Shown: positions 9,965 through 18,915 of the stretch, piece by piece
Position numbering within the stretch: the first letter of the stretch is position 1
How the letters are laid out: each line of letters starts with the position of its first letter
Assembly: GCA_036496585.1 (NCBI GenBank)
Contig: DASXLB010000014.1
Coordinates: 62,001 to 126,000 of the forward strand
Origin: Vicinamibacterales bacterium
GTDB taxonomy: Bacteria > Acidobacteriota > Vicinamibacteria > Vicinamibacterales > 2-12-FULL-66-21
Reading direction: 5' to 3'
Length of the DNA: 64,000 nucleotides
Translations under genes and position numbers: made by a program
The notes under the pieces: model-generated
What the model was told of the DNA's origin: nothing
The model's input: the letters and a program-made list of their open reading frames with translations, nothing else
The model's database searches: none

Positions 9965-10444
9965 TCAGCCTGCAGGGTCAAGGGCGGCCAGATACGCCGC
10001 GGCGCCGTCGATCTCGCGCTCCGAAAACACGCGAAGACCGCGCGCGCGCAGCAGCGCGGCGGTGACGCCCTCCCCTTCGACGCGGGTGGCGGTGAACGCG
10101 CCGTCGTAGACGAACGTGCTGCCGCACGACGGGCTTCCGTCCTTCAAGACCGCGACGCGCACGCCGTGCCGGACGGCTTGCTCGAGCGCTTCGGCGGCGC
10201 CGAGCTCGAATTCGGAGGTCACGTCACGTCCCGTGCTGGCGCGCACCCGGCGCCCCCCTTCGATCTGGACGATCTCGGCGGGCGGCCGCGGCGTGCCCAG
10301 CCCGCCGAACACCTCCGGGCAGATCGACACCACGCGCCCTTCCTCGATCCAGCGCTGGAGGATTGGGTGCTCGACCCGCTTGTCTGAGCCGTTGTAGCGC
10401 ACCGGCGCCCCCAGCAGGCAGGCGCTGACCGCGACCTTGATCAC
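9965..10444 (-). CDS. DUF523 family protein
   Basis: 159 residues from a GTG start chosen so that the protein opens with VIKVAVSACLLGAPVRYNG, the usual N-terminus of DUF523 (YbbK-like) proteins; an upstream TTG at 10468 would add 8 residues. Conserved points are the SACLLG Cys, ICPEVFGGLGTPRPPAEI, and LKDGSPSCGST with two Cys-containing loops, suggesting a metal or redox site. The biochemical role of DUF523 is not established. It stands alone between the symporter operon and the lipoprotein gene. Confidence 0.85.
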   Translation of the reverse strand: MIKVAVSACLLGAPVRYNGSDKRVEHPILQRWIEEGRVVSICPEVFGGLGTPRPPAEIVQIEGGRRVRASTGRDVTSEFELGAAEALEQAVRHGVRVAVLKDGSPSCGSTFVYDGAFTATRVEGEGVTAALLRARGLRVFSEREIDGAAAYLAALDPAG

Positions 10445-10507
10445 TGGCGCTACTCTGCCACCCTTCAACCGATCGTGACAATGCGAACGTGGGGACAGGC
10501 CTGGGGG

Positions 10508-10936
10508 CTACGCGATCGGTGAGCCGAGGCCGTTGTCGACGCGGTAGGAGGGACGCCGCGCGCTGCGCGCCGACGACACCACGAATTCGACGTGCGAATC
10601 GATGTCGCCGCGATCCAGATCGACGACGTCGGGGCCCTTGACGACCGTTTCGCCTCCGTGCAGTTCGACGGTGAGGCGATACTTTCCTTTCGGCAGTTCG
10701 ATCGAAAAGCCGCCGTTTTCGATGGTGGTCGTGCTCTGTCGCTCGCCCGTGGCGACATTGACGATCTCGACCGTGCGGCCCGCCAGCGCGACGTCGCCTG
10801 GTCCGCGGACGATGCCGGCGATCGTGCCGCGCGCGAAGGGCGGCTTTGGCCCAAGGTCGACTGCCGGCACACCTCGCCGGCAGCCGCTCGCCGAGAACAG
10901 CAGCGCGAGCGCGCCCGCGAGCCACAGCGCGGTCAC
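10508..10936 (-). CDS. Lipoprotein with carboxypeptidase-regulatory-like beta-sandwich
   Basis: 142 residues from GTG at 10936. The N-terminus is a lipoprotein signal (TALWLAGALALLFSASGC) with the lipobox SASG-C at about residue 18. The remainder holds a CarboxypepD_reg-like fold: GTIAGIVRGPGDVALAGRT, STTTIENGGFSIELPKGKY, then RLTVEL. Such domains are small transthyretin-like beta-sandwiches found on surface and periplasmic proteins. The frame extends upstream to 11089, but that start would bury the lipobox, so the later GTG is preferred. It follows the membrane protein gene at 11025 on the same strand. Ligand unknown. Confidence 0.75.
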   Translation of the reverse strand: MTALWLAGALALLFSASGCRRGVPAVDLGPKPPFARGTIAGIVRGPGDVALAGRTVEIVNVATGERQSTTTIENGGFSIELPKGKYRLTVELHGGETVVKGPDVVDLDRGDIDSHVEFVVSSARSARRPSYRVDNGLGSPIA

Positions 10937-11024
10937 CCACACTGGGCAATAGTGGCAATCCGCTGCTCGATACCGACTCACGCCCAGCGGTAGTTCAAGC
11001 CCGATGCCAGGCGCGCCAGCCGCG

Positions 11025-12629
11025 TCAGCGGAGGCGATACAGACGAGCTTTGTCTTCCCCCGCGTCGAACTCGCCGAGATCGGCGGCACCCGCCTCTGCC
11101 AGAGCGGCGCGGATCGTGTCGATCCGCGAGGCCGTATATGACTTCTCGTGCACGATCAGGTATCGGACGCCGTCGTGGCGCAGCTGGCGGAACGCCCGCT
11201 CCCCGGGGAATTCCTGCATCCGTTCGATCCGCGCGAGATACGAACCGGGGAAGTTGCCGCTGTATCCGTTCACCAGCGGGTACCAATGAAACGTCGACAG
11301 GTACGCCGCGCGCGCGTCGCTCGTCTGGCCGCCCTCCGCCATCGGCACCTCGGCCACCACCCCGCGGGGCGAATGCGCGAGCACGCGGTAGATCGGCGGC
11401 GACGCGGTGACGAACTCCGCCATCTGCAGCGTCGTCGCGTACTCAACCAGCATGCCGCCGATCAACACCGTGCACAGCCCGATGCGGAGCGCCGGCCGGA
11501 CGGTTTCGACGACGAACGCGTATCCGTAGGCGGCCAGGATGGACAGGAAGAGCAGTACGAACACGCCGAGCCGGGCGAGGGCGCGGAGCCCCCGATACGG
11601 AGGCACCAGCCTCGACACGATCGGATAGCTGATCCCGCTGTAGCCCAGCGAGAGATCGAACGCGAGGACCAGCAGCAGCAGGTAGACGATGACCCGCGCC
11701 GACGGACGGCGCAGGAGCAGGCCCACGATGGCGGCGAGCGTCACGATCGCGCCCGGAAACAGACGCCGCTCGCCGAGTCCTGGGCGGCCCGGGTTGCCGT
11801 AGAGCCAATTGCCTTCGAGCACGTTCGTGTAGTTGGACGGCTGCGCGCTGTAGGTGTGCACTTCTTCGATCGGCCGGTCGCCGACGATCGCGTGCACCCG
11901 CTGGAAGGGGCGTGCGTAGACCGCGGCAATCACGAGCGCGATCGCGAGGCCGGCGGCCAACCGCGTCACCGCCGGCTTCAAGGCCGCCCGCCGATCCACG
12001 AAGAACATCATCGCCGCGCCGGCCACCAGCAGCGTGCCGAGAAAGATGCCGTAGTAGATGCACGACAGCATCTGGAGCGCGAGGCAGAGTCCGACGGAGA
12101 GACCATGACGCCAGCGGCCGGTGTCGCAGAGGCGGTGCAGCGCCAGGAAGGCCAATGGCATCCAGATCGTCCACTGCAGCTCCATGTGCATGATGTGCTC
12201 GAAGCGGAACGGCGCGAGCGTGAACGCCACGCCAGCCACGAGGCCGGCGCCAGGGCTGCCCGTCAGGTAGCGGCAGAGCGCGAAGAGCGCCACCCCCGAG
12301 AGCGCCATCGGCAGCAGGATCATGACGTTCTGCACGGCCACCGGATTGAGGGCGGCAAACGGCGCCGCCACCAGCCCCTCGACGAGCATCGCGTCGGAAT
12401 AGGCGAGCGTGTCCTTCTCCGGGTAGAAGATGTTCGCGTCGAACACGTGCGCCGGCGAGGTCGTCGACGCGTGCGCGAACCAGCGGAGACGCCACATGTT
12501 GAAATAGACGTCCTGATGCTGCGGCGCCTGCGAGTCCATGTGGCGGACCATCGGCCACGCCATCGCCGCGGTGAGCGTCAGGAAGAACAGCGTCACGCCG
12601 GCCCACGTCACGAATGCGCGGCGTGTCAT
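11025..12629 (-). CDS. Polytopic membrane protein, GT-C glycosyltransferase-like
   Basis: 534 residues with about 11-12 hydrophobic helices covering the first 410 residues, then a soluble C-terminal domain. The first loop contains SQAPQHQDVYFNMWRLRWF, an acidic motif placed as in GT-C transferases (PMT/YfhO-like), where a loop-1 Asp is catalytic. Helical segments such as PFRFEHIMHMELQWTIWMPL recur in this kind of protein. The C-terminal part (EVPMAEGG, TFHWYPLVNGYSGNFPGSY) also resembles YfhO-type proteins. Its start overlaps the stop of the MutS-like gene by 4 bp. Lipid-linked sugar transfer is the most likely role, but this is a fold-level inference. Confidence 0.7.
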   Translation of the reverse strand: MTRRAFVTWAGVTLFFLTLTAAMAWPMVRHMDSQAPQHQDVYFNMWRLRWFAHASTTSPAHVFDANIFYPEKDTLAYSDAMLVEGLVAAPFAALNPVAVQNVMILLPMALSGVALFALCRYLTGSPGAGLVAGVAFTLAPFRFEHIMHMELQWTIWMPLAFLALHRLCDTGRWRHGLSVGLCLALQMLSCIYYGIFLGTLLVAGAAMMFFVDRRAALKPAVTRLAAGLAIALVIAAVYARPFQRVHAIVGDRPIEEVHTYSAQPSNYTNVLEGNWLYGNPGRPGLGERRLFPGAIVTLAAIVGLLLRRPSARVIVYLLLLVLAFDLSLGYSGISYPIVSRLVPPYRGLRALARLGVFVLLFLSILAAYGYAFVVETVRPALRIGLCTVLIGGMLVEYATTLQMAEFVTASPPIYRVLAHSPRGVVAEVPMAEGGQTSDARAAYLSTFHWYPLVNGYSGNFPGSYLARIERMQEFPGERAFRQLRHDGVRYLIVHEKSYTASRIDTIRAALAEAGAADLGEFDAGEDKARLYRLR

Positions 12630-14467
12630 CGCGGCGCAATCCCGATCGCCTGCATCAGGCGCAACGCGTTGGTCGAGGTCGCCAGCCCTGCACGGAGACG
12701 GTAGTCGAAGGTCATGGTGCCGTCGCTTCCCACCTGCTCGGTGAAGTGCGCGAGCGCGGCCGACGACCGGAGCGGCTCCTCACCCGCCAGCGCCAGATCG
12801 TGGGTGGTCATGGCGCCGATTGCGCCGGCGTCGAGCAGATGCTGCGCCACGGCGCGCACGGCCAGTCCGCGTTCGACACTGTTGGTCCCCTGCAGCACTT
12901 CGTCCAGCAGATACAGCAGCGCCGGCGGACGCGGCGCATCCGGTATGCCGCCGCGGTGCCGGTCGGCGGCGTCGACGATCTGCTTCAGCCGCGCGAGCGC
13001 CGCCATGAAGTACGACAGGCCGAGCTCCAGCGAGTCCTGCACGCGGATGCTCGTCTGAATCTCGACGGGCGGCATGCGCAGGCTTGCGGAGCAGACCGGC
13101 GCGCCGGCCTGCGCGAGCACGGCGTTCACGCCGATCGCGCGCAGCAGCGTACTCTTCCCCGACATGTTCGACCCGGTGACCAGCAGCAGCGTGCCGGGCG
13201 GCCCGACTTCGACGTCGTTGGCGACGCGGCGTACGGCGGCGATGAGCGGGTGGGCTACCGCGGTGCCGGCATAGCGGTCGGCCGACGAATCGACCTGCGG
13301 CATGGCCCAGTCGGGCTCGTCGGCACGGACCGTCGCGAGCGTCGACAGCGCGTCGAACGTGCCGAGCGAGTCGAGCCAGACGCGCACCTGCACGCCCGAT
13401 CGGCGCCGCCAGCGCTCCATCGCCAACAGCACGTGGAAATCCCACAACGTGAAGGCCTGCACCGGAAAGTGCAGCAGCGCCGCGCCCCGCCTCAGCTCCG
13501 ACCATGCGGCGAGGCCGGCGATCCGGCGCACGGCCGACGGGGCGGGTGTGCCGTCGCACATCGCCGCGTGCAGACGCGCGAGCAGCGGCGACGTCCAGTT
13601 CGACGAGCACACCAGATCGAGCATCGTGCCGTAACGGGTCAGCGCCTGCTCGCCGATCGCCACGCGGTCGAAGGTCCTGAACATCTTTGGTGCGTACACG
13701 AACGACAGGATGACGTTCAGGCCGAGCGGCGCCAGCCACCACGCGCCGTCGACGCCGCCGCCCAGATAGAGCGCGAGCAGCAGCAGCACCGACGCCGGAA
13801 GCAGAACCGCGAGGACGCGCATCACCGGCGGTACCGCGGATTCCGGCACCGCCGTCCATTCGAGGAACCGCGACAGCTCGGACGGGCCGAGCGCCGTCAG
13901 CGTCCCCTCGATCGCCAGCGACTCGCGCCACTCGCGGCGCGGAGCGAGTTCGTCGACGGCCGTCTGCCGCTCGACGATGCCGGCCGGCGCGGCGGGTGCG
14001 AGCAGCCAGCCGCGCAGGAGTCGCGCGCCGTCGGCCGTCGCCGTCGCCCCGAGCCACGTCGTCAGCGACGCGTGCCCGAAGAGATCCAGGTCGCGCGCGT
14101 AGGGATGCGACTCGAGATCCACAGGCGGGGGTGGCGGGACTTCGGGGAGCGCCTGCCAGTCGCGCGCCAGCCGCGCGCGGCCGATCGCGGCCAGCCGAAG
14201 CCCCGCCTCCGCCCGCGCCAGCCGCTCGAGCACGCGCGCGTGCTTGCGGACGAGCACCATGAACGCGGCGAACGCCGCGGACGCGGCAACTGCCACGACT
14301 GCGGTGCCGGGCGCGGTGCCCCGGTGCCAGGCCCAGGCGGCGAGCACCGCCGCGGCACCGAACGACAGCAGCCGGAGTCGCGAGTAGCGCAGCGCCACCC
14401 GCGTCTCGCCGTCCCGTACGGCGGACCATTTCGCGGCGCGGGTCCGGTACCAGTCCTCGGCGATCAT
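12626..14467 (-). CDS. Membrane-anchored MutS-like ATPase
   Basis: 613 residues. The C-terminal third is a MutS-type ABC ATPase: Walker A TGSNMSGKSTLLRA (about 431-444; MutS consensus is GPNMGGKST), Walker B and signature LYLLDEVLQGTNSVERG (about 518-534) and the H-loop-like TTHDLAL (about 554). The N-terminal mismatch-recognition domain of MutS is absent. Instead there are four hydrophobic segments: about 32-48, 56-73, 215-236 and 243-259. The ATG at 14467 overlaps the methyltransferase stop; the frame stays open upstream to 15391 but only as antisense of that gene. Similar membrane MutS-related proteins occur in several phyla without an assigned function; classical mismatch repair is unlikely given the membrane topology. 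Confidence 0.8.
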   Translation of the reverse strand: MIAEDWYRTRAAKWSAVRDGETRVALRYSRLRLLSFGAAAVLAAWAWHRGTAPGTAVVAVAASAAFAAFMVLVRKHARVLERLARAEAGLRLAAIGRARLARDWQALPEVPPPPPVDLESHPYARDLDLFGHASLTTWLGATATADGARLLRGWLLAPAAPAGIVERQTAVDELAPRREWRESLAIEGTLTALGPSELSRFLEWTAVPESAVPPVMRVLAVLLPASVLLLLALYLGGGVDGAWWLAPLGLNVILSFVYAPKMFRTFDRVAIGEQALTRYGTMLDLVCSSNWTSPLLARLHAAMCDGTPAPSAVRRIAGLAAWSELRRGAALLHFPVQAFTLWDFHVLLAMERWRRRSGVQVRVWLDSLGTFDALSTLATVRADEPDWAMPQVDSSADRYAGTAVAHPLIAAVRRVANDVEVGPPGTLLLVTGSNMSGKSTLLRAIGVNAVLAQAGAPVCSASLRMPPVEIQTSIRVQDSLELGLSYFMAALARLKQIVDAADRHRGGIPDAPRPPALLYLLDEVLQGTNSVERGLAVRAVAQHLLDAGAIGAMTTHDLALAGEEPLRSSAALAHFTEQVGSDGTMTFDYRLRAGLATSTNALRLMQAIGIAPR

Positions 14468-15240
14468 GCGGGCCGCCGGCCCGACAGGTTCAGGCGCCAG
14501 TAGTCCAGGGTCAGCGGCGGGCCGTCGGCCGCCGCCGCGAGCGTGAGCTCGCGGAGGAACAGCCGCCGCTCGTGCGACGGCAGCCGCGCCAGGTGGCCGC
14601 GAACGCAGACATTCGCGACGAACTCCTCGAATTCGGCGGGGGCAGCGAACGCCGTCGGCGCCGCTTCGAGCGAAACGTCGATGTCGACAAAGCCTGCGGT
14701 GCGCATGCGGCGCCCGGCGGCATCGACGTCGCTGAAGTAGGTGGGTTCCGTCCATCCCTCGAAATAGTGCGCAAAGCGGGGGTCCTGCATCAGACGCCCC
14801 GCGCGTCCGAGGAGGAGTGCCAGGTTCGGCCCTCCGCCGCACTGCGCCACCAGACGGCCGCCCGGTTTCAGCGCCAGAACGATCGAGCGGAAGAGGGCCG
14901 CGTGGTCGTGAATCCAGTGGAAGGTCGCGCCGCTGAACACCGCGTCGAATGTCCGGTTGAACGGCAGCGCGGCCCCGTCGCTCATGACGAGCCGGGCCGA
15001 CGGCGCATGCTCGCGCAGCCACGCTTGCGCGAGCGACAGCATGGCGGCGGACCGATCCAGGGCCACCACGCGGCCGCGCGGCACCCGCGCCGCAAGCTCG
15101 CTGGTGATCCGGCCGGTGCCGCAGCCGAGATCGAGCACGTGCTCGGATCCGTCGAGCGGCAAGCGCTCGAGCACGCGCCGGCCCCACGTCTGCTGCGGGA
15201 TCGAGAGGGCGTGATAGCGATCGGCGTTCCAGTCGGACAT
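14464..15240 (-). CDS. SAM-dependent class I methyltransferase
   Basis: 258 residues with motif I VLDLGCGTGRITSEL (about residue 36), the acidic residue after strand 2 in VVALDRSAAML, and FDAVFSGATFHWIHDH at motif IV, the WIH pattern of trans-aconitate/malonyl-ACP methyltransferase-like enzymes. The final third (VRGHLARLPSHERRLFLREL) also fits that group. It is the first gene of a minus-strand unit with the MutS-like and GT-C-like genes, each overlapping by 4 bp. A TACACT hexamer at 15256-15261 is a candidate -10. Substrate unknown; a small carboxylic acid is plausible. Confidence 0.85.
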   Translation of the reverse strand: MSDWNADRYHALSIPQQTWGRRVLERLPLDGSEHVLDLGCGTGRITSELAARVPRGRVVALDRSAAMLSLAQAWLREHAPSARLVMSDGAALPFNRTFDAVFSGATFHWIHDHAALFRSIVLALKPGGRLVAQCGGGPNLALLLGRAGRLMQDPRFAHYFEGWTEPTYFSDVDAAGRRMRTAGFVDIDVSLEAAPTAFAAPAEFEEFVANVCVRGHLARLPSHERRLFLRELTLAAAADGPPLTLDYWRLNLSGRRPA

Positions 15241-15255
15241 GAATCAGCGCGTTTG

Positions 15256-15265
15256 AGTGTACATT
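15256..15265. promoter_or_regulatory. Overlapping divergent -10 candidates (TACACT minus, TACATT plus)
   Basis: AGTGTACATT contains TACACT on the minus strand (15256-15261, 15 bp before the methyltransferase ATG) and TACATT on the plus strand (15260-15265, toward 15316). Both fit TANNNT; no clear -35 boxes. Confidence 0.35.
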
Positions 15266-15315
15266 CGCGCAGCCACCCGAGGCGATTCGACGTCTGAAGG
15301 GGTCGGAGGGAAACG

Positions 15316-16650
15316 ATGAAGCTGGCGATAGCGGCCCTCGGCGCGCTCCTCGTGGCTGCGGCGTCGGCGCCGCACGGCCAGACGTCCGCACGCAAGGGGG
15401 TGGCCCTCTCCGAGCTGGCGTGGCCGGACGCCGAACCCTGGCTGACCGCTTCGGCGGTCGTCGTCATCCCGCTCGGCGCGGGCGCGATCGAACAGGGGGC
15501 GCACCTGAAGCTCGACAGCGACGCCCGACTCGCCGGCTATCTTGCAGGCCGGGTGACGGCGGCGAGCGCCGTTGTCGTGGCGCCCCCGCTCAACTATCAT
15601 TTCTTCCCGGCCTACGAGGACTACCCCGGATCGACGTCGTTGAGCGCCACGACTGCGCGCGACCTCACCGTCGACGTGGTCCGCAGTCTGGCGCGGGCCG
15701 GCCCGCGCCGCTTCTACGTGCTGAACACCGCCCCGTCGGCGCTTGGTCCGCTCTCGGCCGCCGCGAAGGTCCTGTCGGAATCCGGCATTCTGCTCGGCTA
15801 CACCGACCCCGACTACTGGGAGAAACAGCCCGCCGTGCTGAAGCAGCCGCCGATCGCCACCGCGCACGCCGACGAAGCGGCGACGTCGATGATGCTGTTC
15901 ATCGATCCGTCGGTCGTCGACCTGGGAAAGGCGACCCGCGAGTATCCCGGCCGCCGCGCGCGATCCGCGTCGGGCACGTTCGGCGACGCCACGCTCGCGT
16001 CGGCGCAGAAGGGGGAGGCGCTCGTCAACGCGCTGGTCGCCGGCATGCTCGCCGATATCGAGACCGTGCGCAGTGCGCCGCTGCCTGACGGCAGGGCCAT
16101 GCCGGCGCCGCCGTCCGCCGCGCGTCCGGCTGTCCGCTCCGAGGAGCGCATGCCGACGGGCTGCACGGCGAACGAGGATCGCGCCATCCGCGCAGTGGCC
16201 GAGCGTTTTTCCTATCTGTGGACGCAGCAGGACGCCGGGCGTCTCAGTGAGCTCTTCACCAGGAACGGCGACATCCGCCATCCGGACGGCTCGATCGAGC
16301 GCGGCCAGGAGGTCATCCTCGCCAACCGGGCGCAGCTGTTCGCGCAGAAGGATTACGAGAATTCGAGATACACCGTCCAGCTCAACGACATTCGCTGTGT
16401 CCCCGGCACCAATGCGGCGATCGCTGACGGCAAGTGGGAGCTGCGCCTGCAGCGCACCCCGCAGTCGAAGCCTGGCCGCGGGGCGCCGGCCGTGCCTTAC
16501 GACTCGGGCTGGTGCACGCTGGTGCTCCTGAAGAGCGACGCCAACAGCTGGTCGATCGAGGCGTGGCGCTACACGGTCAGTCCGCCGCCCGGCGCCGATC
16601 AGCCAGTGCTGCTCGCCAAGCCCGGCTACACCGGCCGCGGAGGCGGATAG
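15316..16650 (+). CDS. Exported creatininase-like domain fused to an NTF2/SnoaL-like domain
   Basis: 444 residues, signal peptide (ALGALLVAAASAPHGQ), good Shine-Dalgarno (GGAGGG). Residues about 30-260 resemble the creatininase family: IPLGAGAIEQGAHLKLDSD corresponds to the metal-binding E-x-H...D region, and TAHADEAATSMML to the HAGExETS region. The usual NGHGGN motif is replaced by NTAPSALGPL, removing a conserved His, so activity may be altered. After a Pro/Ala linker, residues about 300-435 look like an NTF2/SnoaL/DUF4440 domain (AVAERFSYLWTQQDAGRLSE, ELFTRNGDIRHPDGS). The gene ends 7 bp before an oxidase subunit I gene, so it is probably in that operon, which is an odd pairing. Confidence 0.75.
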   Translation: MKLAIAALGALLVAAASAPHGQTSARKGVALSELAWPDAEPWLTASAVVVIPLGAGAIEQGAHLKLDSDARLAGYLAGRVTAASAVVVAPPLNYHFFPAYEDYPGSTSLSATTARDLTVDVVRSLARAGPRRFYVLNTAPSALGPLSAAAKVLSESGILLGYTDPDYWEKQPAVLKQPPIATAHADEAATSMMLFIDPSVVDLGKATREYPGRRARSASGTFGDATLASAQKGEALVNALVAGMLADIETVRSAPLPDGRAMPAPPSAARPAVRSEERMPTGCTANEDRAIRAVAERFSYLWTQQDAGRLSELFTRNGDIRHPDGSIERGQEVILANRAQLFAQKDYENSRYTVQLNDIRCVPGTNAAIADGKWELRLQRTPQSKPGRGAPAVPYDSGWCTLVLLKSDANSWSIEAWRYTVSPPPGADQPVLLAKPGYTGRGGG

Positions 16651-16657
16651 CCGGCGG

Positions 16658-18349
16658 ATGCGCGGCCGCGTCTTCTCCCTCGACCACAAGATCATCGGGC
16701 TGCAGTACGCGGTCACGAGCATGGTGTTCCTGCTCGTCGGCTTCGGCCTGATGATGCTCCTCCGCTGGCAGCTCGCCTATCCGATGCAGCCGGTGCCGAT
16801 CGTCGGTGCGCTGCTCGGCTCCCACGCGGCTGCGCAGGGCATTCTGCTGCCCGAGTTCTACAACCAGCTTGGCGCCATGCACGGCACGATCATGATTTTC
16901 CTCGGCGTCGTGCCATTGAGCGTCGGCGGCTTCGGCAACTACCTCGTGCCGCTGCAGCTCGGGGCATCCGACATGGCGTTTCCGCGCCTGAACATGGCGA
17001 GCTACTGGATCTTTCTCGCCGGCGGCGTGCTGATGCTCTCGAGCTTCTTCGTGCCCGGCGGCGCGCCCAACAGCGGCTGGACGTCGTACCCGCCGCTCGC
17101 CGACTACGCATCGATGGGCCAGACGATCTGGATTCTCGCGATGCTCCTCCTGATCACGTCGTCGCTGCTCGGCTCGATCAACACGATCGTGACGATTCTG
17201 CAGCTGCGCGCGCCGGGTCTGACCTTCATGCGCCTGCCCTTCTTCATCTGGGCCCAGCTCGTCACCGCGTTCCTGTTGCTGCTGGCCTTCCCGCCCCTCG
17301 AAGCGGCCGGACTGATGCAGCTGATGGATCGCGTGCTCGGCACCAGCTTCTTCCTGCCGACCGGGCTGCTGGTCGGCCAGCAGCCGCTCGCCGTCTCCGG
17401 CGGGGGCAATCCCCTGCTGTGGCAGCACCTCTTCTGGTTTCTCGCGCACCCCGAGGTCTACGTACTGATCCTGCCGGCGATGGGCATCATCGCCGAGGTG
17501 ATCGCCAACAACATCCGCAAGCCGCTCTGGAGCTACCGGCTGATGGTCTACTCGGCCGTCTTCCTCGGCTTCATGTCGATGCTGGTGTGGGCTCACCACA
17601 TGTTCCTGACCGGGATGGGCACGACGATGAGCGCGTTTTTCCAGACGACCACGATGATCATCTCGATCCCGTCGGTCGTCATCCTGACGTCGCTGTTGAT
17701 GTCGCTGTGGGGCGGTTCGATCCGGTTCACCACGCCGATGCTCTTCGCGCTGGCCTTTCTGCCGATGTTCGGCATCGGCGGCCTCACGGGTCTGCCGCTC
17801 GGCCTCGCCGCCAGCGATATCCACCTGCACGACACCTATTACGTCGTCGGCCATTTTCACTATATCGTCGCGCCCGGAACGATCTTCGCGCTGTTCGCCG
17901 GCGTGTATTACTGGTACCCGAAGATCACCGGCCGGATGCTCGACGACAGGCTGGGCCGCCTGCACTTCCTGGGATCGTTCGTCTGCATGAACGCGATCTT
18001 CATGCCGATGTTCATCCAGGGACTCGCAGGCCTGAACCGCCGCCTGTACGACGGCGGCATCAACTACTCCCATGCGCACGGCCTGCAGAAGTGGAACGTG
18101 ATGCAGGGCTGGGCGGCATGGACGCTCGGTGTCGTGCAGCTGCTCTTTATCCTCAACCTCGTCGTCAGCCTGTGGCGGGGGCGCGCGGCCGGCGACAATC
18201 CGTGGGAGGCGACGACGCTCGAGTGGGCCACGGCGACGCCACCTCCGCACGACAACTTCGTGACGACGCCGACCGTGTACCGTGGGGCGTACGAATACTC
18301 GGTGCCAGGCGCGGCGCGCGACTTCCTGCCGCAGAACGCTGCTGAATGA
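16658..18349 (+). CDS. ctaD: Cytochrome c oxidase subunit I, A1-type, lacking the K-channel lysine
   Basis: 563 residues, 12-plus membrane helices. Heme a ligands are H75 (MHGTIMIF) and H401; heme a3 ligand H399 (VGHFHY). CuB ligands are H264 and H313/H314 (WAHHMF), and the cross-linking Tyr is Y268. E266 in AHPEVY marks it as A1-type, and D105 (GASDMAFPR) gives a D-channel entrance. The K-channel motif PTGVK is PSVVI here, so the lysine is Ile342; spacing from HH to this position is identical to the mitochondrial enzyme (30 residues). It is followed by subunit III, a small protein and subunit II, forming a separate oxidase from the caa3 enzyme at 38-42 kb. Confidence 0.9.
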   Translation: MRGRVFSLDHKIIGLQYAVTSMVFLLVGFGLMMLLRWQLAYPMQPVPIVGALLGSHAAAQGILLPEFYNQLGAMHGTIMIFLGVVPLSVGGFGNYLVPLQLGASDMAFPRLNMASYWIFLAGGVLMLSSFFVPGGAPNSGWTSYPPLADYASMGQTIWILAMLLLITSSLLGSINTIVTILQLRAPGLTFMRLPFFIWAQLVTAFLLLLAFPPLEAAGLMQLMDRVLGTSFFLPTGLLVGQQPLAVSGGGNPLLWQHLFWFLAHPEVYVLILPAMGIIAEVIANNIRKPLWSYRLMVYSAVFLGFMSMLVWAHHMFLTGMGTTMSAFFQTTTMIISIPSVVILTSLLMSLWGGSIRFTTPMLFALAFLPMFGIGGLTGLPLGLAASDIHLHDTYYVVGHFHYIVAPGTIFALFAGVYYWYPKITGRMLDDRLGRLHFLGSFVCMNAIFMPMFIQGLAGLNRRLYDGGINYSHAHGLQKWNVMQGWAAWTLGVVQLLFILNLVVSLWRGRAAGDNPWEATTLEWATATPPPHDNFVTTPTVYRGAYEYSVPGAARDFLPQNAAE

Positions 18350-18915
18350 ACGCCATCCCCTACACCGTCGAACGTCGCCCGGACACCGGGGTGAACAACG
18401 TCCAGCTCGGAATGTGGCTGTTCATCGCCTCGGAGGTCATGCTCTTCGGGGGATTGTTCTCCGCGTACTTCACGCTTCGCGCGGGAGCGCCGTCGCCATG
18501 GCTGCCGCTGCGGGATCATCTGGCCGGAGCAATCGCGGCGACGATTCCCTTGTTGGCGGGGACCGCCCTGACAGCCACGACGGTCAGGCGGCTGGATCGC
18601 TACCGGCTGTCGCTTGCGCTGGCGGTGATATTGGCGCTGTCGTTCTGCGCGTGGAAGGCCCTCGAGTATCAGGAACTGTTCCGCGCCGGCCACAGCCCGG
18701 CGTCGAGCACGCTGATGGCGACGTTCTTCCTGCTGACGGGTGTGCACGTCCTGCACGTCTTGGGCGGCATCGCCGCGACGGTGTGGATCGTGCTGCGCGG
18801 CGGCGCCGTCCCGGATCGGGGGCCGACGATCAATCGTCTTCGCGCGCTGACGCGCTACTGGACGTTCGTGGACATCGTCTGGCTGGTGTTGCTGGTGCTG
18901 CTGTATGTGGTCTGA
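18346..18915 (+). CDS. ctaE: Cytochrome c oxidase subunit III
   Basis: 189 residues, five membrane helices, overlapping the subunit I stop by 4 bp (ATGA). Family landmarks are LGMWLFIASEVMLFGGLFSAY near residue 22 and the C-terminal RYWTFVDIVWLVLLVLL. The central WKALEYQELFRAG is the conserved helix end. It is the shorter bacterial type that lacks the first two helices of the mitochondrial subunit. The role is to stabilise subunit I and proton uptake at the D-channel. Confidence 0.9.
   Translation: MNAIPYTVERRPDTGVNNVQLGMWLFIASEVMLFGGLFSAYFTLRAGAPSPWLPLRDHLAGAIAATIPLLAGTALTATTVRRLDRYRLSLALAVILALSFCAWKALEYQELFRAGHSPASSTLMATFFLLTGVHVLHVLGGIAATVWIVLRGGAVPDRGPTINRLRALTRYWTFVDIVWLVLLVLLYVV

Noticed and set aside
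10937..11089. Longer start for the carboxypeptidase-regulatory-like lipoprotein
   Set aside because: It would put about 50 residues before the lipobox and overlap the membrane protein gene; the GTG at 10936 gives a normal lipoprotein signal.
14468..15391. N-terminal extension of the MutS-like protein to 921 residues
   Set aside because: The extension lies entirely over the methyltransferase gene in another frame, and an ATG with 4-bp overlap at 14467 gives the usual coupled start.
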